From Palsa-883 sp963826975 (GTDB lineage Bacteria; Pseudomonadota; Alphaproteobacteria; Acetobacterales; Acetobacteraceae): DNA of 64,000 nt. The stretch's first letter is position 1. Each line of letters starts with the position of its first letter. The notes beneath the pieces are model-generated. The model saw only the letters and a program-made list of their open reading frames with translations, did no database searches and was not told where the DNA came from. Below, in pieces: positions 8,571 through 19,578 of this stretch. The position numbers and the translations under genes were made by a program. The stretch spans positions 62,001 through 126,000 of the forward strand of contig CAWGZJ010000022.1 of assembly GCA_963826975.1 (NCBI GenBank), given 5' to 3'.

Positions 8571-9977
8571 ATGACCGATTTTCGTATCGAATCCGACAGT
8601 CTCGGCGAGGTTCACGTTCCCGCCGACAGATTGTGGGGCGCCCAGACACAGCGCTCGCTCGAGCATTTCAGCATCGGGCAAGATCTGATTCCGCGCGAGA
8701 TGATCGCCGCCTACGCCGTGCTGAAGAAGGCGGCGGCCAATGCAAATCACGCCGGCAAGCGTCTCGACGACCCGACTCATGCGCTGATCGTCAAGGTCTG
8801 CGACGAAATCCTGAGCGGCCAGCATCAGGACATGTTCCCCTTGCACGTCTGGATGACGGGCAGCGGCACCCAGTTCAACATGAACGTCAACGAGGTGATC
8901 TCCAACCGATGCTGCCAGCTTGCCGGCACGAAGCTCGGCAGCAAGACGCCGGTGCATCCGAACGATCACGTCAACATGTCGCAATCGTCAAACGATTCGT
9001 TTCCGTCGGCGATGTACATCGCCGCCGCCGTCAACGTGATCCAGCGGCTGGTCCCGGCGGTGCAGGCGCTACATGATGCGATCGCGGCCAAGGCGGCGGA
9101 GTGGGATGACATCGTCAAGATCGGCCGCACCCACATGCAAGACGCGACGCCGATCACACTTGGTCAGGAATGGTCGGGTTATGCCGGCATGCTGGCGGAC
9201 GATCTGCAGCGGCTGGACGACGCGCTGCCAAGCGTCTACCGGCTGGCGCTGGGCGGCACGGCGGTCGGCACCGGCATCAATGCCGCGCCGGGCTTCGCCG
9301 AAGCGGCCGCGGCAGAAATCGCGCGGCTGACCGGGCTGCCGTTTGTCAGCGCCCCCAACAAGTTCACCGTGCAGGGCTCGCATGACGCCCTGGTGCAGCT
9401 CTCCGGCACATTCCGCACGTTGGCGGTCTCGCTCTACAAGATCGGCAACGATATCCGCCTGATGTCCTGCGGTCCGCGCGCCGGATTTGCCGAACTGCTG
9501 ATCCCGGAGAATGAGCCGGGGTCATCGATCATGCCCGGCAAGGTCAACCCGACCCAGGCCGAGGCGCTGACCATGGTCGCGGTGCAAGTCATGTCGAACG
9601 ACGTCGCGGTGGGTTTCGGCGGCGCCGGCGGCTATCTGGAGATGAACGTCTACAAGCCGTTGATGATCTTCAACCTGACCCACTCGATCACCCTGATGAC
9701 CGACGGCTGCACGAATTTCCGGCGATTCCTGGTCGAGGGTACCAGGCCGAACCGCAAGAAGATCAAGGAATATGTCGATCGTTCCTTGATGCTTGTTACG
9801 GCACTTGCGCCGGTGATCGGTTACGACAAGGCCTCGAAGATCGCGCACCACGCGATGGACCACGACCTTACGCTGAAGGAGGCGACGTTGCAGCTTGGCT
9901 TCGTTTCGGAGGAAGAATTCGATCGCGTCGTCGATCCGGCCAAGATGGTCAGGCCGTACGTCGCCGCCGGTCCATAG
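8571..9977 (+). CDS. fumC: Fumarate hydratase class II
   Basis: Interconverts fumarate and L-malate in the cytosol; iron-independent homotetramer type. 468 residues. Signatures in order: TGSGTQFNMNVNEV, SSNDSFPSAMYIAA, GRTHMQDATPITLGQEWSGY and the superfamily signature GSSIMPGKVNPTQAEA with the catalytic loop serine. Two adjacent ATG codons exist; the second (8571) has the better distance (7 bases) to GGGAG. Directly downstream of malic enzyme and 6 bases upstream of a ThrE-type exporter. Confidence 0.95.
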   Translation: MTDFRIESDSLGEVHVPADRLWGAQTQRSLEHFSIGQDLIPREMIAAYAVLKKAAANANHAGKRLDDPTHALIVKVCDEILSGQHQDMFPLHVWMTGSGTQFNMNVNEVISNRCCQLAGTKLGSKTPVHPNDHVNMSQSSNDSFPSAMYIAAAVNVIQRLVPAVQALHDAIAAKAAEWDDIVKIGRTHMQDATPITLGQEWSGYAGMLADDLQRLDDALPSVYRLALGGTAVGTGINAAPGFAEAAAAEIARLTGLPFVSAPNKFTVQGSHDALVQLSGTFRTLAVSLYKIGNDIRLMSCGPRAGFAELLIPENEPGSSIMPGKVNPTQAEALTMVAVQVMSNDVAVGFGGAGGYLEMNVYKPLMIFNLTHSITLMTDGCTNFRRFLVEGTRPNRKKIKEYVDRSLMLVTALAPVIGYDKASKIAHHAMDHDLTLKEATLQLGFVSEEEFDRVVDPAKMVRPYVAAGP

Positions 9978-9983
9978 CGAGGG

Positions 9984-11291
9984 ATGGTGGGCGGGGGCGT
10001 GACAACGGTCCGGCAACGTTCCGGCCCGGTGCGGAGTGAACCGGCGGAGGTGCTGGAGCTGATTCTGCTCGCCGCCACACTCCTGTTCGTCAACGGTCAG
10101 ACCACGGAACGGACGATCGAGACGACGGTGCGGCTGGCCGGTTTGCTCGGCTTTCGCGCCAACCTGCTGCCACGGTGGGGCGAACTGACCGCCATTATCG
10201 ACGACGGTGACGGCTCGCGGGCCAAGACGGTCGTTGCCAACCCGTTGGGCGTGGACATGGGCAAGGTTGCCGCCGCGATGGGCGTGATCGACCAGCTTTG
10301 CGATGGGCGCATCGACACCGAAACGGCACAGGCGACGCTGGAGGCCATCCAGCGCCAGCCACCCATCGCTCTCGCGCGCTTCGCGTCTATGGCCGCGGCA
10401 GGAGCCGCTTCGCTCGGCGTGATCTTCGGAGCGGCCCATCTGCTGAGCCTGATTCTGATCGCTTTCAGCGCCGGTGCTGGGGCGTTGCTCAGACGATGGC
10501 TCGCGAGGATCAGCACCAACCCCTTCGTTCAGCCATTCTGCGCCGCTCTGCTGGCCGGCGCCATCGGCGCGGTCGTGGTCCATCTCCACCTCAGCACGAT
10601 GCAGCGCCTCGTCGCGGTCTGCCCCTGCATGGTGCTGGTGCCCGGCCCGCATCTGCTGAACGGCACGATCGACCTTGCGCGGGCACGGATTGCGCTGGGC
10701 GCGTCGCGCATTCTTTATGCGTGCCTGATCGTCGTCATGATATGCACCGGTCTGTTGGTGGGATTGGCGATTGGCGGAGTTACGCTGCCGGTTTCCAGCC
10801 CGTCTGTTGCAGTACCGCTACCCTATGACGTGATCGCGGCGGGCATCGCCGTTGCCGCCTATGGCACGTTCTTCGCCATGCCGTGGCGGATGCTGCCGAT
10901 TCCGATCCTGATCGGCATGGTCGCCCACGCCGCCCGTTGGGCGATGATCTCGGTCGCCGGTGGCAGCATCGAGACTGGCGCGCTCATCGCCTGTCTGTTC
11001 GTCGGAATCGTTACTACGCCGATCACCGATCGCCTGCGGTTGCCGTTCGCGGCATTTGCATTTGCCTCCGTGGTCTCGCTGATTCCGGGGGTGTTCCTGT
11101 TCCGCATGGGCGGCGGCGTCGTCGAGTTGGCCACGCTAGGCGTGACGGCACCGCCGGACCTGCTGTTGGCTACCATCGCGGACGGCTCGACGGCCATCCT
11201 CATCATGTTGGCGATGGCCGGCGGCTTGATCATTCCGAAGATGGTCATCGAGCATTTCTGTCCGGATATCGTTGGCTACCGGCGGACTTGA
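9984..11291 (+). CDS. ThrE-type threonine/serine exporter family protein
   Basis: 435 residues with the two-part ThrE layout: a DUF1212-like half with a cytosolic N-terminus (about 1-115, a protease-like fold by family knowledge) followed by about five helices, then a second helical half (DUF3815-like, from about 275) with LIPGVFLFRMGGGVVELA near the end. Members export small amino or organic acids; the substrate here is unknown. The start is uncertain: ATG 9984 has its purine stretch almost touching it, and GTG 9999 is an alternative. Last gene of the operon that starts at 2812. Confidence 0.8.
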   Translation: MVGGGVTTVRQRSGPVRSEPAEVLELILLAATLLFVNGQTTERTIETTVRLAGLLGFRANLLPRWGELTAIIDDGDGSRAKTVVANPLGVDMGKVAAAMGVIDQLCDGRIDTETAQATLEAIQRQPPIALARFASMAAAGAASLGVIFGAAHLLSLILIAFSAGAGALLRRWLARISTNPFVQPFCAALLAGAIGAVVVHLHLSTMQRLVAVCPCMVLVPGPHLLNGTIDLARARIALGASRILYACLIVVMICTGLLVGLAIGGVTLPVSSPSVAVPLPYDVIAAGIAVAAYGTFFAMPWRMLPIPILIGMVAHAARWAMISVAGGSIETGALIACLFVGIVTTPITDRLRLPFAAFAFASVVSLIPGVFLFRMGGGVVELATLGVTAPPDLLLATIADGSTAILIMLAMAGGLIIPKMVIEHFCPDIVGYRRT

Positions 11292-11452
11292 CCATGGACC
11301 ACGCCAGGCATGCCATGCGCAAAGATCGTCACGCCGCCGCGTGCGTGGCATAGTCCTGGCCGATCTCGACGCCGGTCACCTCTTAGGCGAACGACCACGG
11401 AACACCTGCCAAACCAATCTCGGCCAACCGGCCTGATGGCGGAGTCTGACGG

Positions 11453-14400
11453 ATGAACTCATTGTCCCGATTCGGGACTTCCGAGGAGACCAGCCTCCAG
11501 GTGTTGTGGGAGGATGGCGATCGCGTTCTGTGCAGGAGGCGGCTTGATGATGCTGACGGCAACCGAAACACCGAGCTTATCGTGTTGCCCGCTACGGACC
11601 TTCCGACAGCAGCCACTCTCAATCGCCTCACTCACGAGTACGCATTGAGGGACGAACTGGACCGCGCGTGGGCAGTGCAGCCGCTGTCACTTCTGCGCGA
11701 GCACGGGCGGACTATTCTGGTGCTGAATGACCCGGGGGGCGAGCCGCTCGTCCGAATCCTCGGCGCGCCTATGGCGGTAGGACGATTCTTACACCTTGGC
11801 ATCGACCTCGCTGCGGCGCTGGGCAAAGTGCACCAACGCGGCCTCGTCCATAAGGAGGTAAAGCCTTCCAATATCCTGGTGAGCGACGCGAATGGAGACG
11901 TACGGCTCACTGGCTTCGGCATTGCATCTCGGCTTCCACGCGAGCGGCTGGCGCCTGAACCTCCTGAATTGATCGCGGGGACGCTCGCTTACATGGCGCC
12001 TGAACAGACCGGGCGGATGAACCGTTCCGTCGACTCTCGCAGCGATCTGTACTCGCTCGGTGTCACTTTTTACCAGATGCTCACAGGGAGTCTTCCTTTT
12101 ACGGCCGCTGATCCCATGGAGTGGATCCACTGCCATATTGCCCGAAACCCGGTGCCGCCCAGCGAGCGTTTGAAGAACATCTCATCCACTCTCTCTGCAA
12201 TTGTCATGAAGCTTCTCGCCAAGACGGCTGAGGAACGCTACCAGACGGCGGCCGGCGTCGAGAGTGATCTCCGCCGTTGCCTTGCTGCGTGGCAAGATCA
12301 AGGCCGTATCGACGAATTCCCTGTGGGCGAACACGACACGCCGGACCGGCTACATGTTCCGGAGAAACTGTACGGCCGCGCGCGCGAGATCGACACTTTG
12401 CTCGCCTCCTTCGATCGCGTCGTAGCGACTGGCACGCCGGAGTTAGTGCTCGTCTCTGGGTATTCTGGTGTTGGCAAGTCCTCGGTCGTCAATGAGCTGC
12501 ACAAGATGCTCGTTCTGCCGCGTGGGCTGTTTGCTTCGGGCAAGTTCGACCAATACAAACGCGACATCCCGTATGCCACTTTGGCGCAAGCCTTCCAGAG
12601 CCTGGTTCGTCCGCTGCTGGGTAAGAACGAAGGCGAGCTGAACATTTGGTGCGATGCCCTGCGTCAGGCATTAGGACCGAACGGACGGCTCATCGAAGAC
12701 CTGATCCCGGAACTTAAGCTCATCATAGGCGAGCAGCCGCCCGTGCCTGACCTGCCTACGCAGGATGCGCAAGGCCGCTTCCAGTTGGTATTCCGCCGAT
12801 TCATCGGCGTATTCGCACGACCAGAACATCCGCTAGCCTTGTTCCTCGACGATTTGCAATGGCTGGACGCGGCAACGCTGGATTTGCTCGAGGATCTGGT
12901 GACGCAGCCGGATGTGCGGCACCTGATGTTGATCGGTGCCTACCGAGACAATGAGGTGGATTCCACCCATCCGCTGATGCGCAAGCTCGTGGAAATCCGC
13001 AAGACCGGATCGATGGTCCAGGAGATCATCCTGGCGCCGCTCGGTCTTGAAGACCTGACACAGTTGGTTGCGGATTCCCTGCACTGCGAACCGGAACGCG
13101 CCGCTGCTCTGGCGCAACTGGTGCACGAAAAGACGGCGGGCAACCCATTCTTTGCCATTCAGTTCGTTTCGGCGCTAGCCGAAGAGGGGATGCTCACATT
13201 CGATCACGCCGGGGCCCGATGGGTCTGGGACCTGCAGCGTATTCATGCCAAGGGTTATACAGACAACGTTGTGGATCTGATGGTCAGCAAGTTGCATCGA
13301 CTGCCCATCAGGACGCAAAAAGCATTGCAACAGCTTGCCTGTTTGGGTAACAGCGCGACGTTTGCCGTGATGTCCATGGTCTATCAGGATTTAATGCAGG
13401 ATGTGCACGACGACCTTTGGGATGCCGTCAGGACTGGGCTCGTTTTCCGCTTAGAGGGCGGCTACAAGTTCCTGCATGATCGCGTCCAGGAAGCGGTATA
13501 TTCGCTGATACAAGAAGGCGCGCGTGCCGCTTTCCACCTTCGAATTGGCCGCCTCCTTGCGTCGCAGACCGCGCCGGTTGAGATTGAAGAGACGATCTTC
13601 GAGATCGTCAATCAGTACAATCGCGGTTCGCACCTGATCGACACTTCAGACGAACGTGAGCGGGTCGCGCAATTGAACTTCATTGCGGGCAGGCGCGCCA
13701 AGGCTTCTACCGCGTATGCGTCTGCGCTTGCATACCTCGTTGCCAGCCGCGCCCTACTGACTGAGGAGACCTGGGATCGCAACTACGATCTGATCTTCAC
13801 GATAGAACTGCACATGGCCGAGTGCGAATTGCTCACCGCGGATATGGCGGCAGCGGAACGCCGGCTTTCAATGCTGGCGCAATACGCCAGAACCGTGCAC
13901 CACGTCGCCGCGGTCGCGCGTTTGCGCCTGACGCTTTATACCACTTTGGATCAAAGTGATCGCTGTGTTCAGGTATGCCTTGAGTATCTCCAACAGGGCG
14001 GCACGTATTGGTCACCTCATCCGTCGGCAAATGAGGTGGACCGCGAAGTACGAGCGGATCAGGTTGCATCTTGGTGATCGCACAACTGAAGAGATCATTG
14101 ATTTGCCCCTGATGAGCGACCCGGAATCCCTTGCGCAACTTGATGTTCTGACAGAGGTCGTGACACCTGCGCTGTTTACCGACGCGAACCTTTTGGCGCT
14201 GGCTATTTGTCGCATGATTAATCTCAGTCTGGAACATGGCAACAGCGACGGGTCGTGTTTCGCTTATGTTTGGCTTGGCATGATCGCCGGCCCCCGCTTT
14301 GGTGACTATCGGGCGGGATTTCGGTTCGGCCAGCTCGGCTACGATCTGGTAGAGAAGCATCGATTGCATCGGTTCCAGGCTCGTACGTATATGTCCTTCG

Positions 14401-16985
14401 GGAATCTCGTCATGCCATGGACGAGGCATATCCGGACCGGTCGCGATTTAGTGCGTCGTGCCTTCGATGCCGCGTACAAAATTGGTGATCTCACTTTTGC
14501 GGCGTATAGCTGCAACAATCTGAATACAAATCTTATCGCAACCGGAGACCCGCTCGGCGATGTGCAGCACGAAGCAGAGAACGGCCTCGACTTTGCACAG
14601 AAAGCGCGATTTGGTCTGGTCATCGACATCATCACGACCCAACTCCGGCTGATTCGCACTCTCCGCGGCCTGACGCCCATATTCGGCTCTTTTGACGATA
14701 CCCAATTTGATGAGGTTCAGTTCGAGAGCCATTTGGCGGGTGACCCGCGTTTGGCCCTTCCCGAATGCTGGTATTGGATCCGCAAGCTGCAAGCTCGTTT
14801 CTTCGCGGCAGACTATTCGTCGGCGATCGAGGCATCATTAAGGGCTCAACAGCTGCTTTGGACGTCGCCGTCATTTTTTGAAGTGGCGGAGTATGAATTC
14901 TACAGCGCGCTATCCTGGGCGGCGCAATGCGGATTTGCACAGGTCAACCCCGGCCCGAGACATGGCGAGGCGCTGGCCGCTCATCACAGGCAGCTCGCAC
15001 AGTGGGCCGAGAACTGCCCGGAGAATTTTGAAAACCGGGCAGCGCTGGTGGGCGCCGAGATCGCTCGTATCGAAGGCCGCGAGCTTGATGCCATACACCT
15101 CTACGAAAGGGCCATCGGTTCGGCGCGGGAGAACGGTTTCATCCAGAACGAGGCGCTTTCCAACGAGCTGGCAGGCCGCTTCCTGTTGGACCGTGATCTT
15201 GCAACCGCTGGCTACGCCCATCTTCACAACGCACGCGCCTGCTATGCGCTGTGGGGTGCCGCCGGCAAGGTAACCCAGTTGGAACAGCTCTATCCGCGTC
15301 TAGCCACGGCCGAACCCTATCGCCCGGGGATGAGCAGCCCGACAGCCCAGCAATTGGACGTTACCGCAGTTGTCAGGGCTTCGCAGGCCGTCTCCAGCGA
15401 GATCGTCTTGCCCAAATTGGTGGAGACGCTGATGACGCTTGCGCTCCAGGATGCTGGCGCAAATCGCGGCCTGCTGATCCTGCCGCAAGATGGTGAGTTT
15501 CGCATTGAGGCGGAAGCGCTGACGAGCGGCGACAAGGTGGGCGTGGCGCTGCGGCAGGCGCCGATCGCTGATCCGGCGTATCCCGAGAGCGTGCTGCGCT
15601 ACGTCATCCGTACGCACAAAAGCGTGATTCTTGATGATGGCACCAAGGCCGCTCTCTTCTTGAATGACGAATACCTCCAACGCCAGCGACCAGGATCGGT
15701 CCTGTGCTTGCCGCTAATGAGGCAGGGTCGGTTGACTGGCCTGCTCTACCTCGAAAATACCCTTACCACGCATGCCTTCACATCAGATCGGGTCGCGGTG
15801 CTCGAAGTTTTATCGGCGCAGGCGGCGATCTCGCTCGAGAACACCCGTCTCTATGGCGATCTTCAGGAGCGCGAGGCGAAGGTTCGGCGCCTGGTCGATT
15901 CCAACATTATCGGAATTTTCATGTGGGACCTCCAAGGTCATATTACTGACGCAAATGAAACGTTCCTCGGCTTGATAGGATTCGATCGCGACGATCTGGT
16001 CTCGGGTCGCGTGCGCTGGACGACGCTGACGCCCGCCGAGTGGAGCAACGCTGACCAACGGTCCGTGGCGGAATTGAAGGACAACGGCACCGCCCACCCA
16101 TACGAGAAGGAGTTCTTCAGGAAAGACGGCAGCCGCGTGCCCGTGCTGGTCGGCGCGGCCGGGTTTGGCGAACGGCAAGACGAGGGCGTGGCCTTCGTGG
16201 TCGACCTGACGGAACGCAAGCGGTCCGAGCAGGAGCTGCGCGAAAGCGAGCGGCGATACCGCGAGGTTCAAATGGAGATGGCACATGCGAACCGCATTGC
16301 AACGATGGGACAGCTATCCGCCTCGATTGCTCATGAAGTCAACCAGCCGATAGCAGCGGCGGTCACCAACGCCCAGGCCGCCTTGCGCTGGCTCAGCGCC
16401 GAACCGCCCAATGTGGATGAGGTCCGACAGACACTGGGACGCATTGTCGCAGACGGCATTCGAGCCAGCGAGGTCATCAGGCGGATCCATGCCCTGGTCA
16501 GGAAGACGCCGCAACGGAAGGACAGCCTGGAGATCAACGAAACGATTCTCGAGGTCATCGGCCTGACGCGCGGTGAAGTGGCGAAGAATTGCATCACTGT
16601 GCGTACAGAACTCGAGGAGCGATTGCCGCTCATTCAAGGCGATCGGGTACAGTTGCAGCAGGTAATCCTCAATTTGATCATCAACGCCATCGAGGCGATG
16701 ACCGACACCGACGTGGGGTCTCGAGAATTGCAGATCAACACCAGCCGAACCGAGCCCAACATTGTCTTCGTCGCCGTGCGGGACTCGGGTCCGGGGTTGG
16801 ATCCTGCAAATGTCCAGCGCATCTTTGAGGCATTCTACACAACCAAGCCCGACGGCTTAGGAATGGGCCTATCTATCTGCCGGTCGATCATTGAAGCTCA
16901 TGGTGGACGATTGTGGGTGACCGCGAACCTGCCCAATGGTGCCGCCTTTCAGTTTACGTTGCCTGCGGAAGTGTACGGCTCATGA
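11453..16985 (+). pseudogene. Giant Ser/Thr kinase-like / ATPase / GAF-PAS histidine kinase, split by one frameshift
   Basis: Two overlapping open frames (11453-14077 and one continuing to 16985) together give about 1840 residues of one known architecture. Part 1: a protein-kinase-like domain (about 1-290; HKEVKPSN in place of HRD, GFG in place of DFG), an ATPase with Walker A GYSGVGKSS (about 336) and Walker B LALFLDDLQW, then a helical repeat region. Part 2: GAF (about 15355-15840), PAS (about 15885-16210), a HisKA box IAHEVNQP and a HATPase with NLIINAIEAM and DGLGMGLSICRSIIEAHGG. Homology passes smoothly from part 1 to part 2 at about 14048, where one extra G (after GAA) breaks the frame. 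Either a pseudogene, two polypeptides or a sequence error. A receiver gene lies convergent just downstream. Confidence 0.85.
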
Positions 16986-17002
16986 GTCCCTTCAGCCGGG
17001 TT

Positions 17003-17386
17003 TCACCGCTGCAGAGCCGAGCGGACGCATCGAAGCAGGTCGTCTTCCGCAAACGGCTTGCTCAGGTAGCAAATCACGCCGTTGTTCAGGGCGCGGGCGC
17101 GCATGCTATCCTCGGGGTAGGCCGTGATCAGGATCGTCGGAATGGCATGGCCTGATTCCACCAGGCGATCGTACAGCTCCAACCCGGTCATTGCGGGCAT
17201 GTGCACGTCCGCGATCAGACAGGACGTCTCACGGAGACGAACCGATTCCAGGAAACCCTGCGCTGATGGGAAAGCCTCGATCGTGAACCCTAGCGATCTC
17301 AGGAGTCCCCTTAAAGCCTCGCGAACGAATTCATCGTCATCGATGATCGAGATCAGCGCGTTTTCGGACAATGTGGCCTCCGGCAT
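17003..17386 (-). CDS. Single-domain response regulator (CheY-like receiver)
   Basis: 127 residues, a receiver domain only. Acidic pocket IDDDEF, phospho-acceptor Asp in LIADVHMP, Thr in ILITAYP, Lys in LSKPF. Similar in style to FixJ-type receivers but with no output domain. It lies convergent to the histidine kinase (17 bases between stops) and divergent from the FixJ-like gene, so it is a plausible phosphorelay partner of the multidomain kinase. Confidence 0.88.
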   Translation of the reverse strand: MPEATLSENALISIIDDDEFVREALRGLLRSLGFTIEAFPSAQGFLESVRLRETSCLIADVHMPAMTGLELYDRLVESGHAIPTILITAYPEDSMRARALNNGVICYLSKPFAEDDLLRCVRSALQR

Positions 17387-17522
17387 TCAATTCGGGACTA
17401 CCACTGGCGAGGCGTGCCAAGCCATTGCGTCAGCGCTTGATCGAGCGGGCCTAATGAAGGGTGGTCCATGGGGCCGGTAAAGACCATTATACTTTGGTTT
17501 AGCTCGCACGGATTGGGCAACG

Positions 17523-18164
17523 ATGACTGAGGCGGCGCCTACTGTCCTGATCATCGATGACGACCCCGCAATCCGTGGGGCCCTCGAGAATTTGCTGCGA
17601 TCGGTCGGTTTGAGTGTCAAATCCTTCGCATCTGTGCCGGAATTCCTGCAGGCGGGACGCCCGGACGGCCCCACCTGCCTGGTGCTCGATGTGAGACTGC
17701 CAGGACCAAGCGGTCTCGATTTTCAGCGTGAGCTCCTGGCGACGAACATTCATCTCCCGATCATCTTCATCACCGGCCACGGCGACATCCCGATGTCGGT
17801 GCAGGCAATGAAGGGGGGTGCGATCGAATTCCTGACCAAGCCGTTCCGCGACCAGGACCTGCTCGACGCGATCCAGCTCGGCCTTGCGCGCGATCGCGAG
17901 CGGCGCGAGACCGAAAGCACGCTGGCCGCATTGAGCGAACGCTTCGAGACGCTGAGTCCTCGCGAACGCGACGTCATGGCCCAGGTCGTGAAGGGTCGAC
18001 TTAACAAACAGATCGCCGGCGACTTGGGCATCAGCGAGATCACGGTGAAAGTCCATCGCGGCCAGGTGATGCGAAAAATGCAGGCTTTATCTTTGCCCGA
18101 TCTTACGCGAATGGCGGACAGGCTCAAGCTTGTCACGGATAAGCCCCGATACACCAAGGTATAG
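17523..18164 (+). CDS. FixJ/NarL-family response regulator
   Basis: 213 residues: receiver at about 8-120 (IIDDDPAIRG, Asp in LVLDVRLPGPSGLDFQ, Thr in FITGHGD, Lys in LTKPF), a linker, and a LuxR-type helix-turn-helix at about 140-205 (LSPRERDVMAQVVKGRLNKQ, then ITVKVHRGQVMRKM). Such regulators act as FixJ-like transcription activators when phosphorylated. No strong ribosome site is visible before ATG 17523. The neighbouring multidomain sensor kinase is its likely partner. Confidence 0.92.
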   Translation: MTEAAPTVLIIDDDPAIRGALENLLRSVGLSVKSFASVPEFLQAGRPDGPTCLVLDVRLPGPSGLDFQRELLATNIHLPIIFITGHGDIPMSVQAMKGGAIEFLTKPFRDQDLLDAIQLGLARDRERRETESTLAALSERFETLSPRERDVMAQVVKGRLNKQIAGDLGISEITVKVHRGQVMRKMQALSLPDLTRMADRLKLVTDKPRYTKV

Positions 18165-18567
18165 GTCCCCCTCCACTTTTCGGTGATCCCACTTTCTGAG
18201 TATTCAATGCCCGAATGATCGACTCTTCGGGAGGCACCATCGCTGGGTCAATTACTAGGGCGGCTGGCATAAACCAAGGTGTAATCGCCATCACCCACGG
18301 TGATATCGCCACACTACGCATGTGCAATAGAACGCGCCGACCCGCGCCATTAAGTTGTGCGCAAGTTCATCTCGGGGTGAGCAATGCCCTTTCCGCAAGC
18401 GAGACCTGCGACAATCTCTCCGGCCTCACCGCGATGGCCGGCAGAGTTGTCTACGGTGCTGGAGATATTGCCGCACTGGACGACGGCGCATCGTCGTCCA
18501 CGTGGCGGATTGCTCGCCGGCGCGAGCATTCGCAGACAGGGCCGCGCGCGTTCTCAGTAGGGGGATC
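18165..18567. other. 400-base gap without a convincing gene
   Basis: Several short frames are open here on both strands, but none has a ribosome site plus a recognisable protein, and codon use does not look like the neighbours. The last bases carry AGGGGG just before ATG 18568. It should contain the promoter of the winged-helix regulator; I could not identify -35/-10 boxes. Confidence 0.4.
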
Positions 18568-19290
18568 ATGACCATGTCCAAATGCGATGTTCCGAATACG
18601 GTACGGTTTGGCCGTTTTCGCCTCGACCGGCATCGCCATGAACTTCTCGCCGACGGAGTGCCCGTGCCTATCGGCAGCCGGGCACTCGATGTCCTCATCG
18701 TTCTGACCGAGGCAAACGGCAAACTTGTCACCAAGGACGATTTGATGAGCCGCGTGTGGTCAGGAGCGGTGGTCGAGGAGAATACCCTGCAGTTCCAGAT
18801 TTCGACGTTGCGCAAGGCGCTGGGGCCTGATCGGGATTTCATCAAGACGATTTCCGGTCGCGGTTATCGTTTCATCGCAGACGTCTCGATGTCTCCCGAC
18901 CCAGGCGCAATCTCGCTCGCCCGACACGGCGATTCACCGCCTTCCACCAGCGCCGCCGCGCCAACGTCCGATCTCACCGGCCGCGAGGCGACCCTCGCGG
19001 AACTCGCGGATCTTGTCGCGGCACATCGGCTTGCCACTCGGGCCGGTGCTGGCATCGACAAGACCGGACCGGGCATGGCGCTGCGACGGCGCTTGTTGGC
19101 GGAATTTGCCGACGGGGCGTGGATCACCGCCTTGGGGTCGTTGCCGGACCTTGAGCTTGTCTTGCCCAGCGTCGCGACCGTACTTGGGTTGGCCGAAGCG
19201 GACGCGGCCACTTCAAAAGGCCTGACGACAGCGCTCGGTCCGAGGCCCTTGCTGTTCCTGCTGTCAATCGGCACCGAAATCCCACCCTAG
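18568..19290 (+). pseudogene. Truncated winged-helix regulator with a broken ATPase domain
   Basis: 240 residues. Residues about 8-105 form an OmpR/CadC-type DNA-binding winged helix (FGRFRLDRHRHELLADG, later KTISGRGYRFIADV). After a Pro/Ser linker comes the start of the STAND-like ATPase domain usual in this family (LTGREATLAELADLVAAHRL), but its P-loop is ruined (GAGIDKTGPG where GAGGIGKT is expected). The protein ends at LLFLLSIGTEIPP, where full members continue for some 700 residues. The DNA-binding part is complete, so a short repressor-like product is possible. ATG 18568 and 18574 are both plausible starts. Confidence 0.6.
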
Positions 19291-19334
19291 CCCGCATTTC
19301 TTATACTCTCGCGGGCGCTGGCTTGGTCCTTGTC

Positions 19335-19417
19335 GCGCCAGCAGGTTTTCGCACCTCGCTTAAACTCATTCGGCCAATACACCCGGTATTGGCGGTGGCG
19401 CGAAAACCTGTCGGCGC
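19335..19417. repeat. Nested inverted repeat
   Basis: Outer arms 19335-19352 and 19400-19417 match at 16 of 18 positions (core CAGGTTTTCGC / GCGAAAACCTG). Inside them lies a perfect 8-bp hairpin, GCCAATAC (19373-19380) and GTATTGGC (19386-19393), with a 5-base loop. It lies between the truncated regulator and the convergent hpnN gene. It could be a bidirectional terminator or a remnant of a mobile repeat; there is no clear T-run. Confidence 0.6.
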
Positions 19418-19578
19418 AGCAGTGCCCAACACTGCCCTGGGCCACAATCCGCAACAGTATGAGAAATGTTGGCTAAGCTGGGCAGTGGGGGCGACCTCGT
19501 TCATTCGCGCAGCTCGGTCGAGATGCAGCGCGAGCGTCGTCTTGCTCCAGAGCCTTCGCGAAGCGCCACGCATCCGGA

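Noticed and set aside
18133..18327. Small minus-strand frame with several Pro/Met/Ile-rich segments
   Set aside because: No ribosome site, overlaps the end of the FixJ-like gene and gives no recognisable family.
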